Part shown: positions 43,901-52,147 of the stretch, in pieces
Numbering within the stretch: position 1 is the stretch's first letter
Layout: each line of letters starts with the position of its first letter
Assembly: GCF_000211815.1 (NCBI RefSeq)
Contig: NZ_GL890827.1
Span: 1-64,000 of the forward strand
DNA length: 64,000 nt
Origin: Moorena producens 3L
GTDB lineage: Bacteria > Cyanobacteriota > Cyanobacteriia > Cyanobacteriales > Coleofasciculaceae
Reading direction: 5' to 3'
Translations under genes and position numbers: made by a program
Notes under the pieces: model-generated
The model's database searches: none
What the model was told of the DNA's origin: nothing
What the model saw: only the letters and a program-made list of their open reading frames with translations

Positions 43901-45816
43901 ATTTCAAATAAAGTAGACAGTTCAGCCGTCTCAAACCCTGAGGCTTTCACCGCTGCCAACTCGGCCTCATTGAGTACTGGGGTTTCCAGCTTTAACAACT
44001 GGGCATACTCGGGCTTAGCTTCTAATATATTCCCTCGCTCACCCAGCTCTATACTCAACGACATCACCAAACTTTCCCGCAGAGGGTCAATAGGTGGGTT
44101 AGTGACCTGGGCAAAGCGTTGTTTGAAATAGTCATAGAGTAGTCGAGACTTATTGGAGAGTACCGCCAAGGGAATATCATCTCCCATACAGAAAGTAGGT
44201 TCTTTCCCCTGGGTGCTCATCGGCTGGATGATCATCTCCACATCCTCAGCAGTGTAGCCAAAAGCGGTCTGCTGACGCAGTAACTCAGCCGCATCTTGTT
44301 CAGGAGCCTCAGTAAAGGGTTGGGGTTCCAATTTTACACGATACTGCTTCAGCCATTGACCATAGGGTTGCTGAGCTGCCACCCGTTGCTTGATGTCCCA
44401 GTTTTTTAGAATTTCGTTGCTTTCCAGGTCAACAGCAATCATTTGCCCTGGTCCGAGTCTGCCCTTTTCCACAATCTCGGATTCTGGCAAGTCCACTACC
44501 CCCACTTCTGATGCCACCACCACATAGCCATCCCGGGTAATGCTATAACGAGCCGGTCGTAATCCATTTCGGTCTAGGCTGGCTCCCACTGTTTTCCCAT
44601 CACTGAATACTAATAGCGCTGGACCATCCCAAGCTTCCTGAATTCCACTGTAGTATTCATAAAAATCAACAATTTCCGGATAGTTATCCAAATCCGGCTG
44701 ATTTTGGTAAGCCTCCGGCACCATGATCATTAATCCTGCCAGAGGACTGCGTCCAGATTGCACCAGTAATTCAAATACATTATCTAAGATGGCTGAGTCA
44801 CTGTTTTCTGGATTGATAATAGGCTTGATCTCATCTAAGGAGTTATTTGGTTTCAGGTTAGTTTCGGTTGCAGATTCAAGGTTATTTGCCTTCAACCCTT
44901 TTTCCCAAACCGGATGAGCCAAGTCAGCCTCTCGGGCGATCATCCAGTTGACATTGCCCAACAGAGTATTAATCTCACCATTATGTCCCAACAAGCGCAT
45001 CGGTTGAGCGAGGGGCCACTTGGGCATAGTATTGGTGCTAAAGCGTCGATGATAGACAGCAAAACCACTCTGGTAATCAGGATTTTTTAAATCTAAATAA
45101 AACTCTCCAAGTACCGCTGAGCGCACCATGCCTTTGTAGACAATCGTGCGACTAGAAAAAGAGCAAAAATACCAATCCTCAGGCACTCGGATGGTACTCT
45201 GAGATTTTAGGGCCTTAGCAATGCGACAGCGAGTTTTGAACAGCAAACGCTCCAGTTCATCTCCTATCTCCCCTTCAGAGGCTACGATCAACTGTTCGAT
45301 ATGGGGTTGATTGGCTTTCGCTTGGATACCCAGGATCTCTGAACGTACTGGTACCACACGCCAGCCTAAAACCTTTAAGCCTTCTTGAGCGAGGACTTCC
45401 TCAACAATTGACTTACCTTGGCTAACCAACGTCTCATCCTGAGGCAAGAATACCATCCCAACTCCCAACTGCTCCGTAGGAGGCTGGTCAATTCCTTGTT
45501 CGGTCAACCATTTTTGCAACAGTTTCCAGGGAATAGCGGTCAATAAGCCTGCACCATCCCCTGAATCTTGGTCAGCACTACACCCCCCCCGGTGTTCTAA
45601 ACAACCCAGTGCCACTAGAGCTTGTTCAATCAATTTATGGCTAGCTATACCCTGCCCAGAAGCAATAAAGCCAACCCCACAGGCATCTCGTTCCTCCACC
45701 AACCAACGTTGACCTGGATACGGTATCCTTTTGTGATAGTGTTGTAGATCTTCCTGGTTTTTATGGTTATCGATATTATTCATCCAATTATTCACGGTGT
45801 TTAGTGATGCTTTCAT
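40975..45816 (-). CDS. gltB: Glutamate synthase, large (GOGAT) subunit
   Basis: Converts glutamine and 2-oxoglutarate to two glutamates. After an N-terminal extension the amidotransferase domain starts at the catalytic Cys in EERDACGVGFIASG. The central and FMN-binding domains show GAMSLGSLSREAHE, GGKSNSGEGGEDPVRF and ISGHDGGTGASPLSS; the 3Fe-4S cysteines are in EGCIMARICHTNQCPVGV; the C-terminal beta-helix has GGEIIIKPP and AGERFGVRNSKG. Length 1613 is slightly larger than usual owing to an insert (KHHKELEVSKLQVKPSNL). Whether electrons come from ferredoxin (GlsF) or NADH is not decided here; no small subunit is adjacent. Confidence 0.95.
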   Translation of the reverse strand: MKASLNTVNNWMNNIDNHKNQEDLQHYHKRIPYPGQRWLVEERDACGVGFIASGQGIASHKLIEQALVALGCLEHRGGCSADQDSGDGAGLLTAIPWKLLQKWLTEQGIDQPPTEQLGVGMVFLPQDETLVSQGKSIVEEVLAQEGLKVLGWRVVPVRSEILGIQAKANQPHIEQLIVASEGEIGDELERLLFKTRCRIAKALKSQSTIRVPEDWYFCSFSSRTIVYKGMVRSAVLGEFYLDLKNPDYQSGFAVYHRRFSTNTMPKWPLAQPMRLLGHNGEINTLLGNVNWMIAREADLAHPVWEKGLKANNLESATETNLKPNNSLDEIKPIINPENSDSAILDNVFELLVQSGRSPLAGLMIMVPEAYQNQPDLDNYPEIVDFYEYYSGIQEAWDGPALLVFSDGKTVGASLDRNGLRPARYSITRDGYVVVASEVGVVDLPESEIVEKGRLGPGQMIAVDLESNEILKNWDIKQRVAAQQPYGQWLKQYRVKLEPQPFTEAPEQDAAELLRQQTAFGYTAEDVEMIIQPMSTQGKEPTFCMGDDIPLAVLSNKSRLLYDYFKQRFAQVTNPPIDPLRESLVMSLSIELGERGNILEAKPEYAQLLKLETPVLNEAELAAVKASGFETAELSTLFEIATGPGGLEVAVSRLCDQAAESVRAGKKILILSDKTAGGLSENYTYIPPMLAVGAVHHHLISQGLRMKASIIVETAQCWSTHHYACLIGYGASAVCPYLTWESVRNWWANPKTQKLMAQGKLESLTIDQAQKNYRKAVEAGLLKILSKMGISLLSSYHGAQIFEAIGIGGDLLALAFKGTTSRLGGLSIADLAQEVMEFHKRAFPLTAKKLENFGFINYRPRGEYHMNSPQMAKALHKAVSAFVRDQSSNNGNGKHHKELEVSKLQVKPSNLEANKEAYDHYDVYRKLLEERPATALRDLLDFNSDQPTIEIEEVEPVEEIVKRFCTGAMSLGSLSREAHETLAIAMNRIGGKSNSGEGGEDPVRFTILNDVDQTGHSQTLPHLKGLRNGDVASSAVKQVASGRFGVTPEYLMSGKQLEIKIAQGAKPGEGGQLPGKKVSPYIAKLRRSKPGVTLISPPPHHDIYSIEDLAQLIFDLHQINPQAKVSVKLVAEIGIGTVAAGVAKANADVIQISGHDGGTGASPLSSIKHAGVPWELGVTEVHRILMENQLRDRVLLRVDGGLKTGWDVLMAALMGGQEFGFGSVSMIAEGCIMARICHTNQCPVGVATQQERLRQRFSGIPGHVVNFFYFVAQEVRSLLAKLGYRSLKDIIGRADLLKVREDLELTKTSMLNLDCLTQLPDTRTDRSWLNHKDVHSNGPVLDDQLLGDADLTNAIQNHGSVTKDVDIVNTDRTVGARIAGVIAKQYGNSGFDGNITLNFKGAAGQSFGAFNLPSMTLILTGEANDYVGKGMHGGEIIIKPPADATYDPANNVIVGNTCLYGATGGTLFAHGGAGERFGVRNSKGCAVIEAAGDHCCEYMTGGVIVVLGKVGRNVGAGMTGGLAYFLDEEESFPAKVNQDVKIQRLISAAGEQQLKGLIQDHATRTGSPKAQMILDNWSEYLPKFWQVVPPSEADTPQANPDVVEERELVSSTVG

Positions 45817-45836
45817 TACAGACTGAGGACTATTAA

Positions 45837-45869
45837 CCTAGTAGCAGTGACCTATAGACTGCTACTAGG
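45837..45869. promoter_or_regulatory. Perfect hairpin in gltB 5' leader
   Basis: cctagtagcagt (45837-45848) and actgctactagg (45858-45869) form a perfect 12-base stem with a nine-base loop, 20 bases upstream of the gltB ATG. It could act in the mRNA leader or as an operator; the sequence does not decide. Confidence 0.55.
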
Positions 45870-46653
45870 CTGGAAAAATCAACAATGATTTACCATCAAT
45901 GGTGAGCCAGAATTTGGTTGGGTCTAATCCCGAGTCCCTGGGTGGAAAAATCTATCAAGCTTTTTTTCCCTTAGAAACTCCTATCCTGAGTATCCAATGA
46001 AATCTGGTCAGCTGCTGACACAAAAGCTACATCCTCCGACACAGAGCAAGGGATGTAGTTAACCTGATCAGGTTTTACCAGTAGCAACACGCTTAGTGCT
46101 TCAACAAGGGCATGCAACTAACCACCTAGCTGATGACCAAAGTGACCAGGGTTCCCTGACGCTGGCATAAATCCTAGAAACTTACCTATATAGGTGGATA
46201 GTCATGATATAAGAAATAGGTTAGCGATAGCAATACCTAATTTCTCCATAAACCTACTGAAAATTTTACTCGGGAAGAAATTGGTGGATTTACCGTAGCA
46301 GTGATCAAGACCATTGAGCGAAACTCAAAATAGCTTTCTTAACGACTCTTTTGCACTGACAGGACTTGATGTTGTCACAGTAGCCTTCATCACAGTCTTA
46401 GTTTAGACCAGGTGGCATCTCCTCTCTAAATGCCTAGGTATTAGGCTCATGGTCTTAGGTCTTACAAAAGGCGGAGTTGAGGGCCTCCGTGCTTGACCCG
46501 GAGTGCTTCATAACTTTTTTAGAACCCACTTAGCCTAAATGCCTAGAGCGTTGCTCAATTTTTGAATGAATATAAGTAGAGTGGGCATCCTGCCCGCGCG
46601 AAAAGATATTGAAACTGGCAAGATGCCAGTTCCACGCAAGATGCCCATTCCAC

Positions 46654-46772
46654 AGGTGCGACCCGTGGCGAATTTAATTCGCCAAGTAAGAGCGCACCTA
46701 AGCAAGATGCCCATTCCACAGGTGCGACCCAAGGCCGCGAGGGATTGCTCGCGGCCTTGGAGGCGCGCACCT
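46654..46772. repeat. Two adjacent aggtgcg...cgcacct palindromic elements
   Basis: Elements at 46654-46699 and 46720-46772 share termini with the R2 cores and 38465-38515, but have different internal palindromes (ggcgaatttaattcgcc and aaggccgcgag...ctcgcggcctt). gcaagatgcccattccac is duplicated around them. Confidence 0.88.
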
Positions 46773-46783
46773 ACTCTTATAGC

Positions 46784-46817
46784 AGAAGTCAGAAGTCAGA
46801 AGTCAGAAGTCAGAAGT
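46784..46817. repeat. Heptanucleotide tandem repeat (agaagtc)
   Basis: About five copies of agaagtc. The same heptamer flanks the R2 repeats at 24641 and 28875. Confidence 0.9.
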
Positions 46818-47072
46818 TAAACTCAAGCCAAACTGTAGTTTGAGACTTTTGTCATGTCCTAATTACCCTGGCGACTGCTATAAAATCATTCCATTATTAA
46901 GCAACGCCATGCCTAGAGCCTAAATGCCTAGAGCCTAGGTTAAGAGTATGTGAAATTAAACCTTCTCTATAGTTTTTGCTGACTGATTTAGGCTATGAAA
47001 GGTATGCTTTCAGCCAAATCAGTCCTTTGAGGAAACAGGCTACTAGCAGCAACCAATGCTCAATGGAACCCT

Positions 47073-49136
47073 TTGATGGTGACTAGAGTAACACCAAAGA
47101 CCGGAATTGATACTACAAAAGTGTGGACTAAGATCTCCAAGCTAGCCATTACCCTCTTGCTCCTAATTCTATTCCCAGCATCCGTAGCTACGGCAAATAG
47201 GCGAGTTGGAGCAATTGAACCCTTAATCTTAAATAGCTTTAAAGAGTTACTTAACCAGTTGCCCCCAGCAGATGAAGAGACCCCTGTCCTCGTTCAAAGT
47301 TTATCCCAAACCACCCAGGAGAACATCCTAGTTTTAAAGGGGAAGAAACTATTGGAAGAGCTACCACCCATGCCTGATAACACCTTAGAGGTAGAGTTTT
47401 TCTCTGTCCCCCCCCAGGTGATCCGACAAGGGTTTCAAGTGTATTTAAATGGTCAGCGGATCAACTTACCTTGGCAGCAGTGGCTGGTCGGAACCTCAGT
47501 GCGCACTGGCATCAGTGATGTAGGAGCGATGCAAACTTTGGGCATAGAAATGCTCAATAGTAAAGATTTTACCAAGCAACCGATCCGGTGGTTTTCTAAA
47601 CCCCGGAGTACATCAGTAGTTTTCCCCAGCCAAGTTAGTGGTGCTTATCGATATCTAGATATTACCGATTTTGCCAAAACAGCAGGTTGGCAGTTACAAG
47701 TTCACGGGGATAAGCTGTATATCTCTTCCATGCCAGCCAGGGTGAAGGCTATCCGCCAGGGACGTCAGCCTTGGGGTAATCGTATTGTTCTTGATTTAGA
47801 CCGCCCAACCTTCTGGCAAGTCAATGACCGACGCACTGAAGGTGTGATTACAGTAGCTGCCTCAGCCGACCAGTCACTAGTCAAGGGTTTTAATGCTCTA
47901 GAGGGTGCCAAGATCCAAGGGCCTGAAGATGTAGCTCCCATTTCCGTGGGCGCTCCTATGGATAAACCGGTTATCCGCTTAGAAAGCCATCAGAACCAAA
48001 CTAGGCTCAGGGTGGATTTCCCCAAAGGTAAACGTCTGCGAGTTTTCACCTTGCCTAACCCGTTTCGATTGGTGATTGATTTGCGACCCGATGCCATGGT
48101 CAAGAAAAATATTCTCTGGGCACCTGGCATCCAGTGGCGTCAGCAGTTGATTAGTCTCAAAGATACTAGTTTCCCAGTGGTGTGGCTGGAGGTTGACCCC
48201 AAATCTCACCACTTGCGCCTCAGACCGATTGGCAGTAATGCTACGACGCAAGTGGGAACAGCCCCACTAATTAAAGCTGCTCAGTGGTGGCAAGCATCTG
48301 CTGCAATTAATGCTGGCTTTTTCAACCGTAACAACCAATTGCCCTTAGGAGCAATTCGCCGTGATAGTCGGTGGTTATCTGGTCCAATTTTGAATCGGGG
48401 AGCGATCGCTTGGAATGATCGCGGTCACGTTAAACTCGGACGACTGAGCCTGACCGAAACCTTAGTTACCTCAAACCAGAAACGTTTGCCAGTACTATTC
48501 CTCAACAGTGGTTATGTCAAAGCTGGAATTGCCCGCTACACTCGCGCCTTCGGACCAACCTACACTCCCTTAATTGATCATGAAATCATCGTAGTTGTCC
48601 AGAACAACTCGGTCACCCATCTTTTGCCTGGAGGACTTGCCGGTCAGCAAGCCTTTCCTATCCCCCCCAATGGCTATCTAGTTACCCTGAGGGCCAACAG
48701 CACAGCCGTTCATGATCTTAGTATCGGTACCCAAGTGCGAATTGAGGGAAGTACCTTTCCCGCTGACTTCAATGGCTACCCCCATATTCTCGGTGGTGGA
48801 CCACTGCTACTACAAGATAGGCTTATTGTTTTGGATGGCAAATCGGAACAATTTAGTGATGCCTTTATTCAGCAGTCTGCTCCACGCAGTGCTATTGGAA
48901 GCACTGCTAATGGCACATTGATTATTGCTGCTTTTCAGTATAGTCATACTGGACGTGGCCCAACATTAAGGGAAACAGCTCAGTTGATGCAGAAATTGGG
49001 AGCCATTAATGCCCTCAATCTTGACGGGGGTAGCTCAACTGGACTTTATCTAGGTGGTCAACTCCTAGATCGCTCTCCCTATACAGCAGCACCAGTTAAC
49101 AACGGTCTGGGCATCTTTTTTACACCTGTTCCCTAA
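47073..49136 (+). CDS. Secreted phosphodiester glycosidase family (NAGPA/DUF2233) protein
   Basis: A 687-residue exported protein. The N-terminal helix LAITLLLLILFPASVATAN is a signal or anchor. Residues 110-360 resemble cyanobacterial AMIN-like segments (GNRIVLDLDRPTFWQV, PNPFRLVIDLRPD), and the C-terminal part is a DUF2233 domain: AAINAGFFNRNNQLPLGAI, HILGGGPLLLQDRL, PRSAIGSTANGTLIIAA and ALNLDGGSSTGLYLGG. Family members hydrolyse GlcNAc-phosphodiester bonds or act on envelope polysaccharide. The substrate is unknown; the location is likely periplasmic. Confidence 0.87.
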   Translation: MMVTRVTPKTGIDTTKVWTKISKLAITLLLLILFPASVATANRRVGAIEPLILNSFKELLNQLPPADEETPVLVQSLSQTTQENILVLKGKKLLEELPPMPDNTLEVEFFSVPPQVIRQGFQVYLNGQRINLPWQQWLVGTSVRTGISDVGAMQTLGIEMLNSKDFTKQPIRWFSKPRSTSVVFPSQVSGAYRYLDITDFAKTAGWQLQVHGDKLYISSMPARVKAIRQGRQPWGNRIVLDLDRPTFWQVNDRRTEGVITVAASADQSLVKGFNALEGAKIQGPEDVAPISVGAPMDKPVIRLESHQNQTRLRVDFPKGKRLRVFTLPNPFRLVIDLRPDAMVKKNILWAPGIQWRQQLISLKDTSFPVVWLEVDPKSHHLRLRPIGSNATTQVGTAPLIKAAQWWQASAAINAGFFNRNNQLPLGAIRRDSRWLSGPILNRGAIAWNDRGHVKLGRLSLTETLVTSNQKRLPVLFLNSGYVKAGIARYTRAFGPTYTPLIDHEIIVVVQNNSVTHLLPGGLAGQQAFPIPPNGYLVTLRANSTAVHDLSIGTQVRIEGSTFPADFNGYPHILGGGPLLLQDRLIVLDGKSEQFSDAFIQQSAPRSAIGSTANGTLIIAAFQYSHTGRGPTLRETAQLMQKLGAINALNLDGGSSTGLYLGGQLLDRSPYTAAPVNNGLGIFFTPVP

Positions 49137-49446
49137 TAGTTTAAGAAGTATTAAGTATTAAGTATGAAGGAATTATGAAGTGCTCATATTTATTAAGATT
49201 TTCCGAAATCACGAATCCCTTAACTATAGGTTTATTCAGCTTCCACTTAGGTCAAGATAACTATATAAGAGTGTAAAGAATTGATATAAATTCAGGTAAT
49301 AGACTAATCTGACATTAAAAAAATAGTTATAGTTTGCTAGGTTTGGTTATAGTCAATTATCCTTGATTTTGTTTAAGCTAGAAATTAGTAACCGATTAGT
49401 CAACTTTCCCAAAATCACTTAGCTAGACGTTTTCAGTAACAAAACC
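49137..49446. other. AT-rich intergenic region
   Basis: 310 bases with attaagtatt-type direct repeats near the start and no gene. Probably carries the promoter of the cupin gene. Confidence 0.5.
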
Positions 49447-49875
49447 ATGGTTCAGTCAAAAGAAATTTCTCAAGTTTCCGCAATTACCCTACAGTCATCC
49501 CGAGTAGCTGAAGGCGTTGCCGCTACCGAACTACGACCTTGGGGGTCATTCACTGTCTTAGAAGAAGGACGGGGATACAAAATCAAGCGCATTGAAGTCA
49601 AGCCGGGTCATCGCTTAAGTTTACAGATGCACTACCATAGGAGCGAACACTGGATTGTTGTCAGTGGTACAGCTAAAGTTCTTTGTGGCGATAAACAAGA
49701 AATTATTCATCAAAATCAATCAACCTATGTTCCCCAAGGCCATGCTCATCGACTAGAGAATCCTGGTGTTATTCCCCTCGTTTTAATTGAAGTTCAGAAT
49801 GGAGAATACCTCGGAGAAGATGACATTATTCGTTTTGAAGATGACTATGCCCGTAGCAAAGCAGAAGACAAATAG
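49447..49875 (+). CDS. Mannose-6-phosphate isomerase type II-like cupin
   Basis: A 142-residue single cupin domain matching the C-terminal isomerase domain of type II PMI/GMP proteins. PWGSFTVLEEGRGYKIKRI, GHRLSLQMHYHRSEHWIVVSG (metal-binding QxHxHxxE pattern) and VPQGHAHRLENPG are visible. It would interconvert mannose- and fructose-6-phosphate, feeding GDP-mannose for glycans. Stand-alone versions are common in cyanobacteria. ATG 49447 fits. Confidence 0.9.
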   Translation: MVQSKEISQVSAITLQSSRVAEGVAATELRPWGSFTVLEEGRGYKIKRIEVKPGHRLSLQMHYHRSEHWIVVSGTAKVLCGDKQEIIHQNQSTYVPQGHAHRLENPGVIPLVLIEVQNGEYLGEDDIIRFEDDYARSKAEDK

Positions 49876-50403
49876 ATTGAGTCAAGTCGCTTGACCGTAG
49901 GTCACGCTATAGGCATTGCCGACGCTCCTTGAGGTGCGAACGCTCCAATTCAAAATTAAAAATTATTAATTCAAAATGACAATCAGTGGGGGCTTGTACC
50001 CGCCACTGATTGAAGACCACAACTCGCTTGACCGTAGGTCACGCTGCGCGAACGCTCCAATTCAAAGTTCAAAATTATTAATTCAAAATGATTCGGACAA
50101 TTCTAGATTTTGAATTTTGAATTTTGAATTTTTAATTCCCCGGGGGGCTTGTACCCGGAATTAATTAATTCAAAATTTGTTCTAAACTTGATGCGTGAAT
50201 TTTGAATTTTGAATTTTGAATTACCCAAAGGGCTCATTAGTTGTAAGTCTTTAGTTAGTAGTCATTAGTCATTAGTTATAAGTCTTTAGGATGCCCAAAA
50301 AAGCCTCTTGGCAGTGGCAAATTAAATGACTAATGATTAATGACTATTCCTTTTTGAGGTAACATTAGCTGGTGCTAGTTGTTGCGTATAGTTACTATCG
50401 TTA
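49876..50403. other. Repeat-rich intergenic region upstream of str operon
   Basis: Multiple copies of aattcaaaattattaattcaaaatg and of ttgaattttgaattttgaatt alternate with two copies of cgcttgaccgtaggtcacgct (near 49887 and 50029), the repeat also inserted in the tnpB exon at 3419. gtcattagtcattagt repeats follow. No gene. Confidence 0.75.
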
Positions 50404-50748
50404 ATGATTAAACTGAGTAAAGCTGCTGCGAGTGAGATTAGACGTGTACAGTCCAAGGGTCAAAAGCCAGAGGCCAAATTACGTCTAGGTGTGCGCCAGG
50501 GGGGGTGTGCTGATTTTTACTACACTATTGACTTTGAGCAAGTGATCAATTCTGAGGATCAGGTCTATGAGTGTGATGGCATCAGTGTCATAGTAGACCC
50601 GCAAAGCCTAAAAACTATCAATGGCTTAACTCTAGATTACTCAGAAGACCTCATGGGAGGAGGGTTTCGCTTCCATAACCCTAACGCTTCAGAAAGCTGC
50701 GACTGCGGTAATTCCTTTCGTGTAGACCCATCACAGGAGCCAGATTGA
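50404..50748 (+). CDS. iscA: HesB/IscA-type iron-sulfur cluster assembly protein
   Basis: A-type Fe-S carrier of 114 residues. The three conserved cysteines are in RQGGCADF and SESCDCGNSF. It binds or transfers clusters in Fe-S maturation. It lies directly upstream of rpsL on the same strand, a conserved cyanobacterial arrangement, with 88 bases between. The symbol is used for the family; paralogues exist. Confidence 0.9.
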   Translation: MIKLSKAAASEIRRVQSKGQKPEAKLRLGVRQGGCADFYYTIDFEQVINSEDQVYECDGISVIVDPQSLKTINGLTLDYSEDLMGGGFRFHNPNASESCDCGNSFRVDPSQEPD

Positions 50749-50836
50749 CACCATAGTGTTATTATTGGTATAATTACCTTTGGTTTGTTTGTAGTTGATT
50801 AAGTTCAATCAACCAATGTTTATTAAGCCGTAACCC

Positions 50837-51208
50837 ATGCCCACCATTCAGCAGCTCATTAGTAACGAGCGCTTCAAAGCTAAGAAGAAAACTAAGTCCC
50901 CAGCGCTGAAACAATGTCCCCAGCGCCGTGGTGTTTGTACTAGAGTCTTCACAACCACACCCAAAAAGCCGAACTCAGCCTTGCGAAAGGTGGCAAGGGT
51001 TCGTCTGACTTCAGGATTTGAAGTAACAGCTTATATTCCTGGTATTGGTCATAACCTACAAGAACACTCCGTCGTGATGATCAGAGGCGGTCGTGTTAAG
51101 GACTTACCTGGAGTGCGATATCACATTATTCGGGGTACCCTTGATACGGCAGGAGTTAAGGATCGGCGTCAAGGTCGTTCTAAGTATGGGACGAAGCGCC
51201 CTAAGTAA
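50837..51208 (+). CDS. rpsL: Ribosomal protein S12
   Basis: 123 residues, MPTIQQLISNERFKAKKKTK, with the decoding-site loop TPKKPNSALRKVARVRL and PGVRYHIIRGTLDTAGVKDR. First gene of the str ribosomal block. Normal length. Confidence 0.98.
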   Translation: MPTIQQLISNERFKAKKKTKSPALKQCPQRRGVCTRVFTTTPKKPNSALRKVARVRLTSGFEVTAYIPGIGHNLQEHSVVMIRGGRVKDLPGVRYHIIRGTLDTAGVKDRRQGRSKYGTKRPK

Positions 51209-51536
51209 ACTCACGAGCATTAACCCCTCTACAGTAAGAGACTTCCAGCAATAGAGTTGCTGTAATCTCACCCATGCCGATAAATAGCGCTTGGTCGTTG
51301 CCCAAGGAAAGATTCAATTCCTGAAGCCTAGGCATACTAGAAAGCTGCACTGATTAGCTTCTCGTACAACCTGTAAACAAAAACAGGATTTACAAGACCA
51401 ACCATAAGCTAACTGTATAACCAAGGTTAATCGCACCAGGGTTAATCACACTAGGGTTAATCACAGGAGTGTATTTGTTTGCCTTGGTTAATTTTTAATA
51501 GTAAACTGTATTTTTGATTTTTTCTGAAGCTTACTT
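51209..51536. other. rpsL-rpsG spacer
   Basis: 328 bases with three near-tandem copies of cagggttaatcacac at 51430-51470 and no gene. The spacer is long for a ribosomal operon and may hold a secondary promoter or attenuation structure. Confidence 0.5.
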
Positions 51537-52007
51537 ATGTCTCGTCGCTCAGTTGTTAAAAAGCGTCCTGTCCCCCCTGACCCAGTCTATAACAGTCGCC
51601 TGATTTGTATGTTGGGGTGTAGACTGATGCGTCATGGCAAGAAATCCCTTGCCTACCGAATTATCTATGACGCAATGAAAATCATTGAAGAAAGAACTGG
51701 AGCTGATCCCATAGAAACTTTTGAAAAAGCTGTGCGTAACCTGACGCCTCTAGTAGAAGTCAAGGCTCGCCGGGTTGGTGGGGCAACCTATCAGGTTCCT
51801 ATGGAAGTAAAGGCTGAGCGAGGGACTACCCTAGCCCTACGCTGGCTGATTAAATTCTCCAGAAGTCGCTCCGGTCGGAGCATGGCTAGCAAATTGGCTA
51901 ATGAGCTGATGGATGCTGCCAATGAAACCGGAAATGCTATTCGCAAGCGTGAAGAAACCCATAGAATGGCCGAGGCAAATAAAGCTTTTGCCCACTATCG
52001 GTACTAA
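51537..52007 (+). CDS. rpsG: Ribosomal protein S7
   Basis: 156 residues, MSRRSVVKKRPVPPDPVYNS, with the 16S rRNA-binding MRHGKKSLAYRIIYDAMKII and GGATYQVPMEV. Nucleates assembly of the small-subunit head. Normal length. Confidence 0.98.
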   Translation: MSRRSVVKKRPVPPDPVYNSRLICMLGCRLMRHGKKSLAYRIIYDAMKIIEERTGADPIETFEKAVRNLTPLVEVKARRVGGATYQVPMEVKAERGTTLALRWLIKFSRSRSGRSMASKLANELMDAANETGNAIRKREETHRMAEANKAFAHYRY

Positions 52008-52147
52008 TTACCCTAAAAGTTCAGAACAAGAACCTGGTAGCCATAAGATAATGTCCACAAATGCCTAAAAAACTTAAAAAAAGTATAAAATTGTAAATAG
52101 ATAGCTACCTGGTGAGGAAATGGTGGCACCAGATAAAGGAGGTAACC

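Larger units (their letters stand above)
45817..47072. other. Large intergenic region with structured and repeat segments
   Basis: Between the divergent gltB and glycosidase genes. Visible are the gltB leader hairpin (45837-45869), a segment 45995-46190 rich in small inverted repeats, alternative hairpins at 46472-46503 followed by a T-run, two palindromic elements (46654-46772) and an agaagtc tandem repeat (46784-46817). No protein gene is supported. Confidence 0.65.

Noticed and set aside
45995..46190. Resemblance to a TPP riboswitch (gctgaca ... aacctgatcaggttttacc)
   Set aside because: The conserved TGAGA and the GCG-AGGGA end are not matched, and neither flanking gene belongs to thiamine metabolism.
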